From Thiobacter sp964445085 (GTDB lineage: Bacteria; Pseudomonadota; Gammaproteobacteria; Burkholderiales; Thiobacteraceae), in assembly GCA_964445085.1 (NCBI GenBank), contig CAYUJV010000098.1, positions 1 through 10,593 of the forward strand: DNA of 10,593 bases, given 5' to 3'. This document shows, piece by piece, positions 1 to 8,810 of this stretch. Position numbers and translations under genes: made by a program. Within the stretch, counting starts at the first letter, position 1. The number at the start of each line of letters is the position of its first letter. Under the pieces are notes generated by a model. It saw nothing but the letters and a program-made list of their open reading frames with translations. It was not told the DNA's origin and did not search any database.

Positions 1-63
1 CAGCGGTAGAGCACTGCCTTCACACGGCAGGGGTCACTGGTTCGATCCCAGTACCGCCCACCA
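1..63 (+). tRNA. tRNA-Val (anticodon CAC), 5' end missing
   Basis: This is the 3' four-fifths of a tRNA gene; the window opens in the D-loop, so the 5' acceptor strand and 5' D-stem are not visible. The anticodon stem is CTGCC (14-18) with GGCAG (26-30), enclosing the 7-base loop TTCACAC (19-25). The anticodon at 21-23 is CAC, which reads valine codon GTG. The T-stem ACTGG/CCAGT (36-40, 48-52) encloses the loop TTCGATC. The 3' acceptor strand ACCGCCC (53-59) is followed by discriminator A and an encoded CCA (61-63). About 15 bases are missing at the 5' end, so an upstream promoter or further tRNAs cannot be judged. The gene is the parent of the tandem repeat that begins at its anticodon. Confidence 0.93.
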
Positions 64-142
64 CATTCCCTAGTACCAAAACGCCGTTCTTGCCCTGCCG
101 TGTTCCGGCAGCAAGCTGCCTTTACCCCAGGAGTACTTCCTC

Positions 143-162
143 GGGCCAACTTCCGTTGGCCC
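143..162 (+). other. perfect 8-bp hairpin in repeat unit 1
   Basis: GGGCCAAC (143-150), a TTCC loop and GTTGGCCC (155-162) form a perfect GC-rich stem. No T-run follows on either strand, so it is not a canonical intrinsic terminator. It lies between the tRNA and the convergent gene ending at 422, where it could still act as a processing or pausing structure. Confidence 0.6.
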
Positions 163-170
163 TCAGGGCG

Positions 171-213
171 CACACGGCAGGGGTCACTGGTTCGATCCCA
201 GTACCGCCCACCA
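171..213 (+). pseudogene. tRNA-Val 3' fragment, repeat copy 2
   Basis: This 43-base segment is identical to the tRNA-Val gene from the anticodon to the CCA end. The T-arm and the 3' acceptor strand are intact, but the 5' acceptor strand, D-arm and 5' anticodon stem are absent, so it cannot be a normal tRNA. The five bases just upstream (GGGCG, 166-170) are complementary to CGCCC at 205-209, so a shortened acceptor/T-arm minihelix ending in CCA is possible on paper. Confidence 0.85.
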
Positions 214-292
214 CATTCCCTAGTACCAAAACGCCGTTCTTGCCCTGCCGTGTTCCGGCAGCAAGCTGCCTTTACCCCAGGAGTACTTCCTC

Positions 293-312
293 GGGCCAAC
301 TTCCGTTGGCCC
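293..312 (+). other. perfect 8-bp hairpin in repeat unit 2
   Basis: This is the identical copy of the GGGCCAAC-TTCC-GTTGGCCC stem-loop, 150 bases downstream of the first. The third, partial repeat copy does not contain it. No T-tract follows. Confidence 0.6.
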
Positions 313-320
313 TCAGGGCG

Positions 321-363
321 CACACGGCAGGGGTCACTGGTTCGATCCCAGTACCGCCCACCA
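321..363 (+). pseudogene. tRNA-Val 3' fragment, repeat copy 3
   Basis: This is a second identical copy of the anticodon-to-CCA segment, again preceded by GGGCG (316-320). It is the last copy of the array; the sequence after it differs from copies 1 and 2 beginning at base 371. It has the same structural limits as copy 2. Confidence 0.85.
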
Positions 364-421
364 CATTCCCGAGTGCACCAAAACGCCGTTCTTGCCCACT
401 CCCGGCAGCAAGCGGTGCTGA

Positions 422-2511
<2,090 letters not shown>

Positions 2512-2515
<4 letters not shown>

Positions 2516-3471
2516 TCGCGCCCTCCCGTCGCCTTCAGGCGCTCCAGCAGCACGCTCTCGGGCTCCACGGCAATGCCCATGGAGCGTGCAACCTGGAGGT
2601 TCACGCCGACCGAGAAATATTTTGGATACTGCGGTGCCGGCAGGCTCACCCCGCTGTTGTGGGGCAGCTGCAGCAGCAGCTCCGCCGCCTGCTGGCCGAT
2701 CTGCGCCGGCGTGGAATACACTGCCAGCAGCGCGCCGGCGTTGACGTAGGCCTGCGAGTAGCCCACCAGCGGATTCTGCGCCCGGTAGCTGGTGAGCAGG
2801 ATGCTCTGCGCCGTGGCCTTGTTGAACACGACGGGGTCGGGCACCGCCAGCAGGACCTCGGATTCGCCCAGGACGCGCTTGAGTGCGGGCAGCAGATCGT
2901 CGGTATCGGCGATGCGTTCGCTCACCAGGCTCAGTCCCCGTTCGCGGGCTGCATTCTGCAACGCGCGCAGTTCGCCAGCAGACTCGGGCCCGAGCACGAC
3001 GCCCACCTTCTTGCGTCCCGGCAGCGCCTCGGCGATCAAGGCGAAGCGCCGCGACAGGGGCTGGTCCAGATAGATCGCGGAAAAAGCGGCCTGGCGGCCG
3101 TTGGCGAGCTTCTTGAGGTTGGCGTAGGCTGCCTTGGGAACCAGTGTGGCCAGCACGGGAACAGTGATGCCGGACTGCAAGGCCACTTCGGCGGCGTGCA
3201 CGCCGACCGGAATCACCACATCCACCTCGGGTTTGATGGCCGCGCCATCGGCCGCCAGCTTCGCGGCCGTCAGCACCGAAATCCGGACGCCGTGCCCGGA
3301 CGCATCCAGGGTGCTGCGGAAGCGCTGAACGAATTCCTGGTAGGGCGCGCCGTCGTCGCTGAGGATGAGTGCAACCGCGTCCACCGCCGCATGCACCGAC
3401 AGCATCCAGCCGAGCAAGACGAAAAAGAGAACGCCTCGCAGCAATCGCATGACAGGTGGATGGGGTGGCAT
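2512..3471 (-). CDS. periplasmic substrate-binding protein, ABC_sub_bind (PF04392-like)
   Basis: A 319-residue exported two-lobed binding protein resembling the ABC_sub_bind family. A signal peptide with an Arg-containing n-region and hydrophobic core ends near VHA-AVD; no lipobox cysteine is seen, so it is probably soluble in the periplasm. Lobe 1 is roughly residues 30-140 and lobe 2 roughly 150-265. The stretches DPVVFNKATAQSIL and GALLAVYSTPAQIGQQAAE are typical of these proteins. Two starts are possible: Met1 (used here, 12 bases after the receptor stop) or Met8 at 3450, which gives a tidier signal peptide. Neither has a clear ribosome-binding site, suggesting coupling to the upstream gene. 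No ABC permease or ATPase gene is in the window. Its stop overlaps the start of the GGDEF-EAL gene, which favours a sensory role. The ligand is unknown. Confidence 0.85.
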
Positions 3472-3483
3472 GGCTACCGTCGG

Positions 3484-5505
3484 CTAGAACCCGAGCGAAA
3501 ACTGCACGAAAGCGCGCGTGTCGAACAGGTTTCTGCGATACGGATCGGTATTGTCCCGGGCCAGTTCATAATAGGGATTGAACAGGTTCTGGACGATCAA
3601 TGCGACCTCGGCCTGCTTGGCCCCCATGGACATCTTCTTTGCCAACCGCGCGTCCCAGCGTCTGTAAGCCGGGAGCAGGTCCTCGCCCCCCACCGGAACC
3701 ATCGTGCCGTAAGCGTAATACCCGATGCTTAGCTCCACGCCGGCCCCCAAGTCCTGCATGAGGAGTGCCCCCACCATATGGGACGGGTTGGATTGGAGGA
3801 CATGCTCCGCATCCGCCGGATTCATGGCCCGCGTGACGAGCGTCTTGCTGTAGGTATGGGCGACACTCACCCGCGTGCCCCCGAATTTCCAGCGCAGCTG
3901 GGTCTGAATGCCGCGAACGCTGGCATCCACGCTGTTGGCAAAACTGAAATAGTCCTGGGGCACGTTGACGGGCGTGATCAACCCCGGAACCTTCATCGGG
4001 TTGATGATGTTGCTAACGTCGTCCTCATATGCCCTTACATCGAGCGTCAGCCCTTGCGCCGGCCACGCCCCGAGGTATGCGATCTCACGGCTGGTGATGC
4101 GCTCCGGCGCGAGATTGCCGGGCCCCTTGAAGCGCGGTACCGTCAGCACGCCCAGTGCGGAATTGAGCACCAGATTGTAGTTGGCATAGTCCTCCAGCAC
4201 GGTGGGTGTCCGCAGGGCGCTCGACATCCCGACACGCACGGCATGATGCGGCGTGATGTGGTAACTGACCGCCGCACGGGGAGACAGGTCCGTGCCCGTG
4301 ATGTCATTGTGTTCCCACATCGCACCGGCATTGACCACCCAATCCGGACGGGGTCTCCATTCCATGTTGGCGAAGATTCGCTGCAGGCGACTGAGCCTGT
4401 CATCCGATGTGTTGAGGTAAAGCGGCGAGCGGATGCGGTCCAGGCGAGCCGATGCCCCCCATGCCACGCGCACGGTCTGGAACAGCGACTGGTTGCGCTG
4501 GAATTCCAGCTCGAAGCGTTCCGAGTCCTGGTTGTTATCCAGCCTGCTTGCATAGATCGGGACACCGCTCTCCACATACGGCCAGGAGAGGACAGCTTCG
4601 CGGCTGCTGTTGAGCGTGTGATAGAACTGCACCCACAGCTCATCGTCCGGTTTATAGGTCCGCTGCCACCGGAGCTGCTGGTATTCGCTCCGGAGCGCCT
4701 GGTCATGAGGTGGGCTGAGAGGCGCACCAAAGTATCCTTGACCGAAGGTTCCATCCGACAGCCCGGCCTGGACCTGAAGCGAATCATGCACATTCAGCCG
4801 GTAGTCACCACGCGCGGAAACAAAATCCAGGCGCTGGTCATCGTTCCGTGCTTCGAAGCCGTGATCCTGCTTATGGCTGAATGTCAGCCGGAAATCCCAT
4901 CCTTGCGCACTGCCCGCGTAGCGCGCGACACCGTCCGCCGTGGCATTGCCGCCCAGTCGCCCCCCCACCATCGCACCGGCGTCCTGCGACGGGTGCCGGG
5001 TGATGATGTTGATGACACCCAGAAAGGAATTTGCCCCATAGGAGGCCGCGTTCGGACCGCGCGTGACCTCGATGCGCTCGATATCCTCGATTGCGAGCGG
5101 CAAGGCCGCCCACGGCACTTGGCCCCACATGGGGTTATACATCGACATCCCGTCCACCAATACCTGCAGCCGCCCGAAGTAACGGCCGCTCAGGCTTCCC
5201 GTCACCACCTGTTCGTTGCCCGTCGCATGGCCGACGTAAAAGCCAGGCACTAGGCGGAAGATGTCGGCCAAATCCCGGAACCCGGACGCGCGGATCATCT
5301 CCCGATCGATCACCGTTACCGCGCTCGGTGCGTCCTCCACCGGCTGCGACAGCCGCGACACCGACAATACTACTGGCATTTCACCCAGGAACTCCTCCTC
5401 CGACAGTGATGCATCCGGTGCTGCCTGCACTGCCCCGATCACACCCGACAGCCAAAGTGCCGCCGAGACTTTTCTGCGCTTGCTGCGCCAGTCGATCTTC
5501 TTCAT
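3484..5505 (-). CDS. TonB-dependent outer-membrane receptor 1 (downstream paralogue)
   Basis: A 673-residue outer-membrane active-transport receptor of the BtuB/colicin-receptor type. It has a signal peptide (1-28, cut near VQA-APD) and a TonB-box-like stretch MPVVLSVSR (43-51). A plug domain follows (about 58-170, with APSAVTVIDREMI, VLVDG and IERIEVTRGPNAASYGANSF), then a 22-strand-type barrel ending in phenylalanine (VQFSLGF), as expected for BAM assembly. The frame is open to 5565, but the ATG at 5505 is chosen because AGGGAG lies five bases upstream and the signal peptide begins there. The N-terminal 170 residues closely match the receptor encoded at 5622-7598; the barrels are more diverged, suggesting different or shifted ligands. 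The substrate (siderophore, cobalamin or other) cannot be assigned. It probably shares a transcript with the binding protein 12 bases downstream. Confidence 0.93.
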   Translation of the reverse strand: MKKIDWRSKRRKVSAALWLSGVIGAVQAAPDASLSEEEFLGEMPVVLSVSRLSQPVEDAPSAVTVIDREMIRASGFRDLADIFRLVPGFYVGHATGNEQVVTGSLSGRYFGRLQVLVDGMSMYNPMWGQVPWAALPLAIEDIERIEVTRGPNAASYGANSFLGVINIITRHPSQDAGAMVGGRLGGNATADGVARYAGSAQGWDFRLTFSHKQDHGFEARNDDQRLDFVSARGDYRLNVHDSLQVQAGLSDGTFGQGYFGAPLSPPHDQALRSEYQQLRWQRTYKPDDELWVQFYHTLNSSREAVLSWPYVESGVPIYASRLDNNQDSERFELEFQRNQSLFQTVRVAWGASARLDRIRSPLYLNTSDDRLSRLQRIFANMEWRPRPDWVVNAGAMWEHNDITGTDLSPRAAVSYHITPHHAVRVGMSSALRTPTVLEDYANYNLVLNSALGVLTVPRFKGPGNLAPERITSREIAYLGAWPAQGLTLDVRAYEDDVSNIINPMKVPGLITPVNVPQDYFSFANSVDASVRGIQTQLRWKFGGTRVSVAHTYSKTLVTRAMNPADAEHVLQSNPSHMVGALLMQDLGAGVELSIGYYAYGTMVPVGGEDLLPAYRRWDARLAKKMSMGAKQAEVALIVQNLFNPYYELARDNTDPYRRNLFDTRAFVQFSLGF

Positions 5506-5510
5506 GCCTA

Positions 5511-5516
5511 CTCCCT
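5511..5516 (-). promoter_or_regulatory. ribosome-binding site of receptor 1
   Basis: AGGGAG on the - strand lies five bases before the ATG at 5505. It decides between this start and the in-frame ATG 20 codons further upstream. The leader GCAGGGAGTAGG matches GCAGGAAGTAGG in front of receptor 2, so the site was carried along in the duplication. Confidence 0.7.
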
Positions 5517-5554
5517 GCGCCTGCCTTGCTTTGCGGCTCCTGTGGCCGCTCTCA

Positions 5555-5608
5555 TCAATCGGCAAGGGCTGTGTGCCGGAAGCACGCGCCCTTGCTCTCC
5601 GTATCCAA
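5555..5608 (-). pseudogene. relic of the dnaQ 3' end between the two receptor genes
   Basis: Read on the - strand, this short stretch encodes LDTESKGACFRHTALAD and a stop. The intact dnaQ ends LDKESKGACLWRQNAD and a stop. The 18 bases GAGAGCAAGGGCGCGTGC are identical in both places (5582-5599 and 7680-7697). It starts just after the receptor 2 stop codon and has no start codon, so it is a fragment, not a gene. Further similarity continues downstream of its stop into the leader of receptor 1 (GAGcCGCAA and GCAGGgAGTAGG). The fragment therefore marks the seam of a tandem duplication whose unit ran from the end of dnaQ through a receptor gene. About 115 bases between the receptors hold nothing else recognisable. 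Confidence 0.82.
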
Positions 5609-5621
5609 CTTGTGGTTCACC

Positions 5622-7598
5622 TCAAAATCCGGCGCGCCACGTCGCGAACACACGCTGCTCGATCCTGTTTTGGTCGTTGTAGTCCAGATAGCGACCTGTG
5701 ACATTCTGGGCAACCAGCGCGATTTCGGAAATCCTGCCCGCGAGTTTGAATTGCTTGGCCAGCCGGAGATCAACGCGATTGTGCCCCGGCAGGGCGGTAC
5801 TGTCCCCAATCGCCTCCATCTGGTCGACGTGGTAGAAGCTTGCGCTTGCCTCGATCTTCCCTGGAAATTTGTGGGAAGCCAGCAGACCGTAGATGTGGTT
5901 CGGCGTGGCGTTCACATAGAGTTCGTTCGGGGAGCTCGTCCTGCGATAGGCGTGGCTGAGCCATAGCCGACTGTTCTCGCCGCGCCAGCCGATCTGGGTC
6001 TCGACACCCTCCGTCTCGGCCTCGGCCAGGTTTCCGTAGACGTAGTATTTCTGATCGAAGGGTACCGCACCACCCGGCCCAAGGTTGAAGTGCTGGGTGT
6101 AGCGCGTGACATCGATGATGTCCGTGAGCTGCTCCCTGTAGACCCGCACGTCGAGCTCCAAACCCAGCCGCGGCCATTCGCCGATATAGGCAATCTCCCG
6201 CGACAGGATATGTTCGGCATGAAGGTTCCCCGGCCCGAAGTAGTAGGGGAAGGCCACCGTGCCGGACCCGAAAATGGGAAGGTTCAGATAGTACTTGCCG
6301 TCGTTCTCAAGAATGGTGGGTGTCCGCTGCGCCTTCGACACGCCGATGCGGACGGTTTGTCCCGGCGCGAAGTGGTAGCTGACCGCACCCCGCGGCGAAA
6401 TTTCTCCGCCGGTGATGCTGTTGCGCTCCGCCATCGCGCCCACATTCACGAGCAGCGCGGGCGTCGCGCGCCATTCAAGATTCCCGAACAACCGGTACAG
6501 GTCGGAGTCGAAGCTGGCGTCGGTGGACAGGTACAGCGGGGCGCGGACCCGATCCAGCCGCGTGCTTGCGCCCCAGCTCAGGCGCAGCGCGGACCCCCAT
6601 GCCTGGTTACGCTGGAACTCCAGGTCATACCGCTCCGCCGTCGTGTTCAGGCTCAGCGTCGTCGGCAACGCAAGCCCGTACGGCAGCGTGGTTGCCGACT
6701 CGCGCGACGCGCTCCTGGTGTAGTAGAACTGTAATGACACCTCATCGTCGGTGCCCGACACCCGCTGCCATTTGATTTGCGCGAACGAATCCGTGAGGTA
6801 CTGGGTATGCGGGGGATTCAGTTCCGCATCGGCCCAGCCTTTCCCCTGCCGGCCGTCGCTGTATCCGAACTGGAACTGCAGGGCATCGGTCTGACTGAGG
6901 CGATAGTCACCGCGGCCAGAGAGCATCGCAATGCGCTTGTAATCGTGCAGGTCAGGCAGGCCGTCGTCCGCCTGGTAGCCCAAAGTCAGGCGGTAGTCGA
7001 GTTCGCCGGCCCGCCCGCCGTAGCGAACCATGCCGTCCGCAATGCCATTGTCACCGGCTCGCACCAGGGCGGCCGCTCCCCGGTCCTCCTGCGCATGCCG
7101 AGTGATGATGTTGATCACGGAGAGGAAGGAATTGGCGCCATAGGACGCGGAATTCGGCCCGCGCGTCACCTCGATGCGTTCGATATCGTCGATCTGCAGG
7201 GGGATGCTGGTCCAGGGCACCTGGCCGAACAAGGGCGTATAGACCGAACGGCCGTCGACCAGCACCTGGATGCGACCGTAGTAGCGCGCCGTGACGCCAC
7301 GGCTGATCACCGGCTCGTTGCCCAGGTAGAACCCCGTGTAGAAACCCGGCACGAAGCGCAGCAAATCGGGAATTTCCCGTGCGCCCGAGGTCCGTATCAT
7401 GTCCCGATCAATGATCGTCACCGCGCTCGGCGCTTCCGACACCGGCTGCGACAGCCGCGACACTGACAGCACGACCGGCATGTCGCCCAGGAATTCCTCC
7501 TCCGACAGGGATGCATCGGGCACCGCCTGCGCCATGCCCATGACTCCGGAGGCGCACACCGCCGCGACGGCCCTTCTGCGCGTTGCGCGCCACTCCAT
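5622..7598 (-). CDS. TonB-dependent outer-membrane receptor 2 (dnaQ-proximal paralogue)
   Basis: A 658-residue TonB-dependent receptor. The signal peptide covers about 1-25 (cut near AQA-VPD), and MPVVLSVSR (40-48) is in the TonB-box position. The plug is about 55-168, with APSAVTIIDRDMI, VLVDGRSVYTP and IERIEVTRGPNSASYGANSF. The barrel ends WRAGF with terminal phenylalanine. Barrel landmarks such as QRTPTILEND align with LRTPTVLEDY in receptor 1. The ATG at 7598 is chosen over one ten codons upstream because a strong purine-rich GGGGGGAAG lies just before it and the signal peptide begins there. It follows dnaQ by 57 bases with no terminator seen, so some read-through from dnaQ is possible. 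Judging by the dnaQ relic downstream, it occupies the ancestral receptor position. The ligand is unknown. Confidence 0.93.
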   Translation of the reverse strand: MEWRATRRRAVAAVCASGVMGMAQAVPDASLSEEEFLGDMPVVLSVSRLSQPVSEAPSAVTIIDRDMIRTSGAREIPDLLRFVPGFYTGFYLGNEPVISRGVTARYYGRIQVLVDGRSVYTPLFGQVPWTSIPLQIDDIERIEVTRGPNSASYGANSFLSVINIITRHAQEDRGAAALVRAGDNGIADGMVRYGGRAGELDYRLTLGYQADDGLPDLHDYKRIAMLSGRGDYRLSQTDALQFQFGYSDGRQGKGWADAELNPPHTQYLTDSFAQIKWQRVSGTDDEVSLQFYYTRSASRESATTLPYGLALPTTLSLNTTAERYDLEFQRNQAWGSALRLSWGASTRLDRVRAPLYLSTDASFDSDLYRLFGNLEWRATPALLVNVGAMAERNSITGGEISPRGAVSYHFAPGQTVRIGVSKAQRTPTILENDGKYYLNLPIFGSGTVAFPYYFGPGNLHAEHILSREIAYIGEWPRLGLELDVRVYREQLTDIIDVTRYTQHFNLGPGGAVPFDQKYYVYGNLAEAETEGVETQIGWRGENSRLWLSHAYRRTSSPNELYVNATPNHIYGLLASHKFPGKIEASASFYHVDQMEAIGDSTALPGHNRVDLRLAKQFKLAGRISEIALVAQNVTGRYLDYNDQNRIEQRVFATWRAGF

Positions 7599-7602
7599 GT
7601 TC

Positions 7603-7610
7603 TTCCCCCC
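7603..7610 (-). promoter_or_regulatory. ribosome-binding site of receptor 2
   Basis: GGGGGGAA on the - strand ends four bases before the ATG at 7598 and supports that start over the ATG at 7628. A second purine run, AGGAAGTAGG, precedes it and is shared with the leader of receptor 1. Confidence 0.65.
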
Positions 7611-7655
7611 TACTTCCTGCTCGTGCAACCTGTTGCGACTCAGGCGCCGCGATCT

Positions 7656-8357
7656 TTAGTCGGCATTTTGGCGCCACAGGCACGCGCCCTTGCTCTCTTT
7701 GTCCAGGTCCGCGAGCAGCGCCTCGTGCGCCGCCAGCTCCTCGTCCGTCGCCCGCAGCACCAGCAGCGGCGCGCCGCTGTTGCCGAAGCGCGCGGTGTCC
7801 AGCTGGCCTGCCGGCGCTTCCAGCTCGATCATCAGGCTGTCCTGGCCGCGGGTGAGCGCCAGGTACACGTCCGCCAGCAGCTCCGCGTCCAGCAGCGCGC
7901 CGTGCAGGGTGCGGCCGGAGTTGTCCACGCCGTAGCGCTTGCACAGGGCGTCGAGGTTGTTCTTCTGCCCCGGGTGCATCTCGCGCGCCATCCTCAGCGT
8001 GTCCACCACGCCGCTGCAATAGGCTTCGAGCTTGTTCAGGCCGAGCATGGCCAGCTCGTGATTGAGGAAGCCGACGTCGAAAGGCGCGTTGTGGATGATC
8101 AGCTCGGCGCCGTCGATGAAGGCGAGAAAGTCTTCCGCGATGTCGGCAAAGCGCGGCTTGTCGGCGAGGAATTCGAGCGTCAGGCCGTGCACCTGCTGCG
8201 CGCCCTCGTCGATGTCGCGCTCCGGGTTCAGGTAGCGATGGAAGTGGTTGTTGGTGAGCCGCCGGTTGAGCAGCTCCACCGCTGCCACCTCGATGATGCG
8301 GTGGCCGAGGGATGGCTCCAGGCCGGTGGTTTCGGTGTCGAGGATGATCTGTCGCAT
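7656..8357 (-). CDS. dnaQ: DNA polymerase III epsilon subunit (3'-5' proofreading exonuclease)
   Basis: A 233-residue proofreading subunit of the replicative polymerase. All DEDDh exonuclease residues are present: D7 and E9 in LDTETTG (Exo I), D94 in NAPFDVGFLNHE (Exo II), H152 and D157 in HGALLDAELLADVY (Exo III). These bind two metal ions and remove misincorporated 3' nucleotides. A linker follows the catalytic domain, and the tail ESKGACLW (221-228) matches the C-terminal alpha-binding segment of E. coli epsilon, which ends GGSCLWRA. The length is close to the E. coli protein. GGAAGG lies just before the ATG. It begins 9 bases after rnhA on the same strand, so the two are probably co-transcribed; in E. 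coli the neighbours are divergent. A copy of its last codons occurs at 5555-5608. Confidence 0.97.
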   Translation of the reverse strand: MRQIILDTETTGLEPSLGHRIIEVAAVELLNRRLTNNHFHRYLNPERDIDEGAQQVHGLTLEFLADKPRFADIAEDFLAFIDGAELIIHNAPFDVGFLNHELAMLGLNKLEAYCSGVVDTLRMAREMHPGQKNNLDALCKRYGVDNSGRTLHGALLDAELLADVYLALTRGQDSLMIELEAPAGQLDTARFGNSGAPLLVLRATDEELAAHEALLADLDKESKGACLWRQNAD

Positions 8358-8366
8358 TTGCCTTCC

Positions 8367-8810
8367 CTACTGAATTTGCGCGCAGCCCTTGTTGGCAAGC
8401 GCATCCGCCCGTTCGTTACCATCGTGCCCGGCGTGGCCCTTGACCCAGATCCAGTGGATGTCGTGCTTCGCCGCCAGCGTGTCCAGCTCGCGCCAGAGGT
8501 CTTCGTTCTTGACCGGCTTCTTGTCCGCCGTCTTCCAGCCGCGCTTCTTCCAGTTGGCGATCCATTCGGTGATGCCCTTCTGCACGTACTGGGAGTCGGT
8601 GTGCAGCTTGACCTTGCACGGATGCTTAAGCGCTTCCAGCGCGCGAATGACCGCAGTCAGCTCCATGCGGTTGTTGGTGGTGGCCGGCTCGCCGCCGCAC
8701 AGTTCGCGTTCGCGATCGCCGTAGCGCAGCAGCGCCCCCCAGCCGCCGGGGCCCGGGTTGCCCTTGCAGGCGCCGTCGGTATAGACATCGACCACCTTGA
8801 GTTCAGACAA
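8367..8810 (-). CDS. rnhA: ribonuclease HI
   Basis: RNase HI cleaves the RNA strand of RNA-DNA hybrids (R-loops, primers). From a TTG start at 8810 the protein is 147 residues, the usual family length. The metal-binding residues D12 (YTDGAC), E50 (NNRMEL), D72 (HTDSQY) and D136 (NERADA) and the catalytic-loop H126 (KGHAGH) are all present, as is the basic handle region WKKRGWKTADKKPVKNEDLW (88-107). There is no ATG between the frame's upstream part and the first conserved strand. TTG gives MSELKVVDVYTDG and overlaps the methyltransferase stop by 8 bases; a GTG six codons further in is an alternative. The long upstream extension of the frame is the methyltransferase read in another frame and is not included. 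It sits in the conserved gloB-yafS-rnhA-dnaQ block. Confidence 0.94.
   Translation of the reverse strand: MSELKVVDVYTDGACKGNPGPGGWGALLRYGDRERELCGGEPATTNNRMELTAVIRALEALKHPCKVKLHTDSQYVQKGITEWIANWKKRGWKTADKKPVKNEDLWRELDTLAAKHDIHWIWVKGHAGHDGNERADALANKGCAQIQ

Larger units (their letters stand above)
21..413 (+). repeat. 150-bp tandem repeat carrying the 3' part of tRNA-Val
   Basis: Bases 21-170 and 171-320 are identical over all 150 positions by eye. A third copy starts at 321, is exact to 370, and then continues diverged to about 413. The diverged part shares ACCAAAACGCCGTTCTTGCC and then CCGGCAGCAAGC, with small indels. Each unit is 43 bases of tRNA-Val (first anticodon base through CCA) plus a 107-bp spacer. 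Homology stops sharply upstream of the anticodon: the 5' half of the tRNA is not repeated. The third copy abuts the stop of the convergent gene at 422, so its diverged part may be the original tRNA downstream flank. The period is a multiple of three, which keeps frames open through the repeat, but no coding role is supported. The E. coli tyrT repeats are a known parallel. Confidence 0.92.

Noticed and set aside
143..162. Intrinsic terminator for tRNA-Val
   Set aside because: The stem is strong, but no T-run follows on either strand; kept only as a hairpin.
21..413. CRISPR array
   Set aside because: The repeat unit is 150 bp including the spacer, the spacers are identical, and the conserved part is tRNA.
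3778..5253. Long + strand frame opposite receptor 1
   Set aside because: No domain, unlikely composition, and wholly antisense to a well-supported TonB receptor.
5582..5599. 18-base direct repeat (also 7680-7697) as a regulatory operator
   Set aside because: At 7680-7697 it is coding sequence for the DnaQ tail, and the other copy preserves the same reading frame and stop, so a duplicated gene end explains it better.
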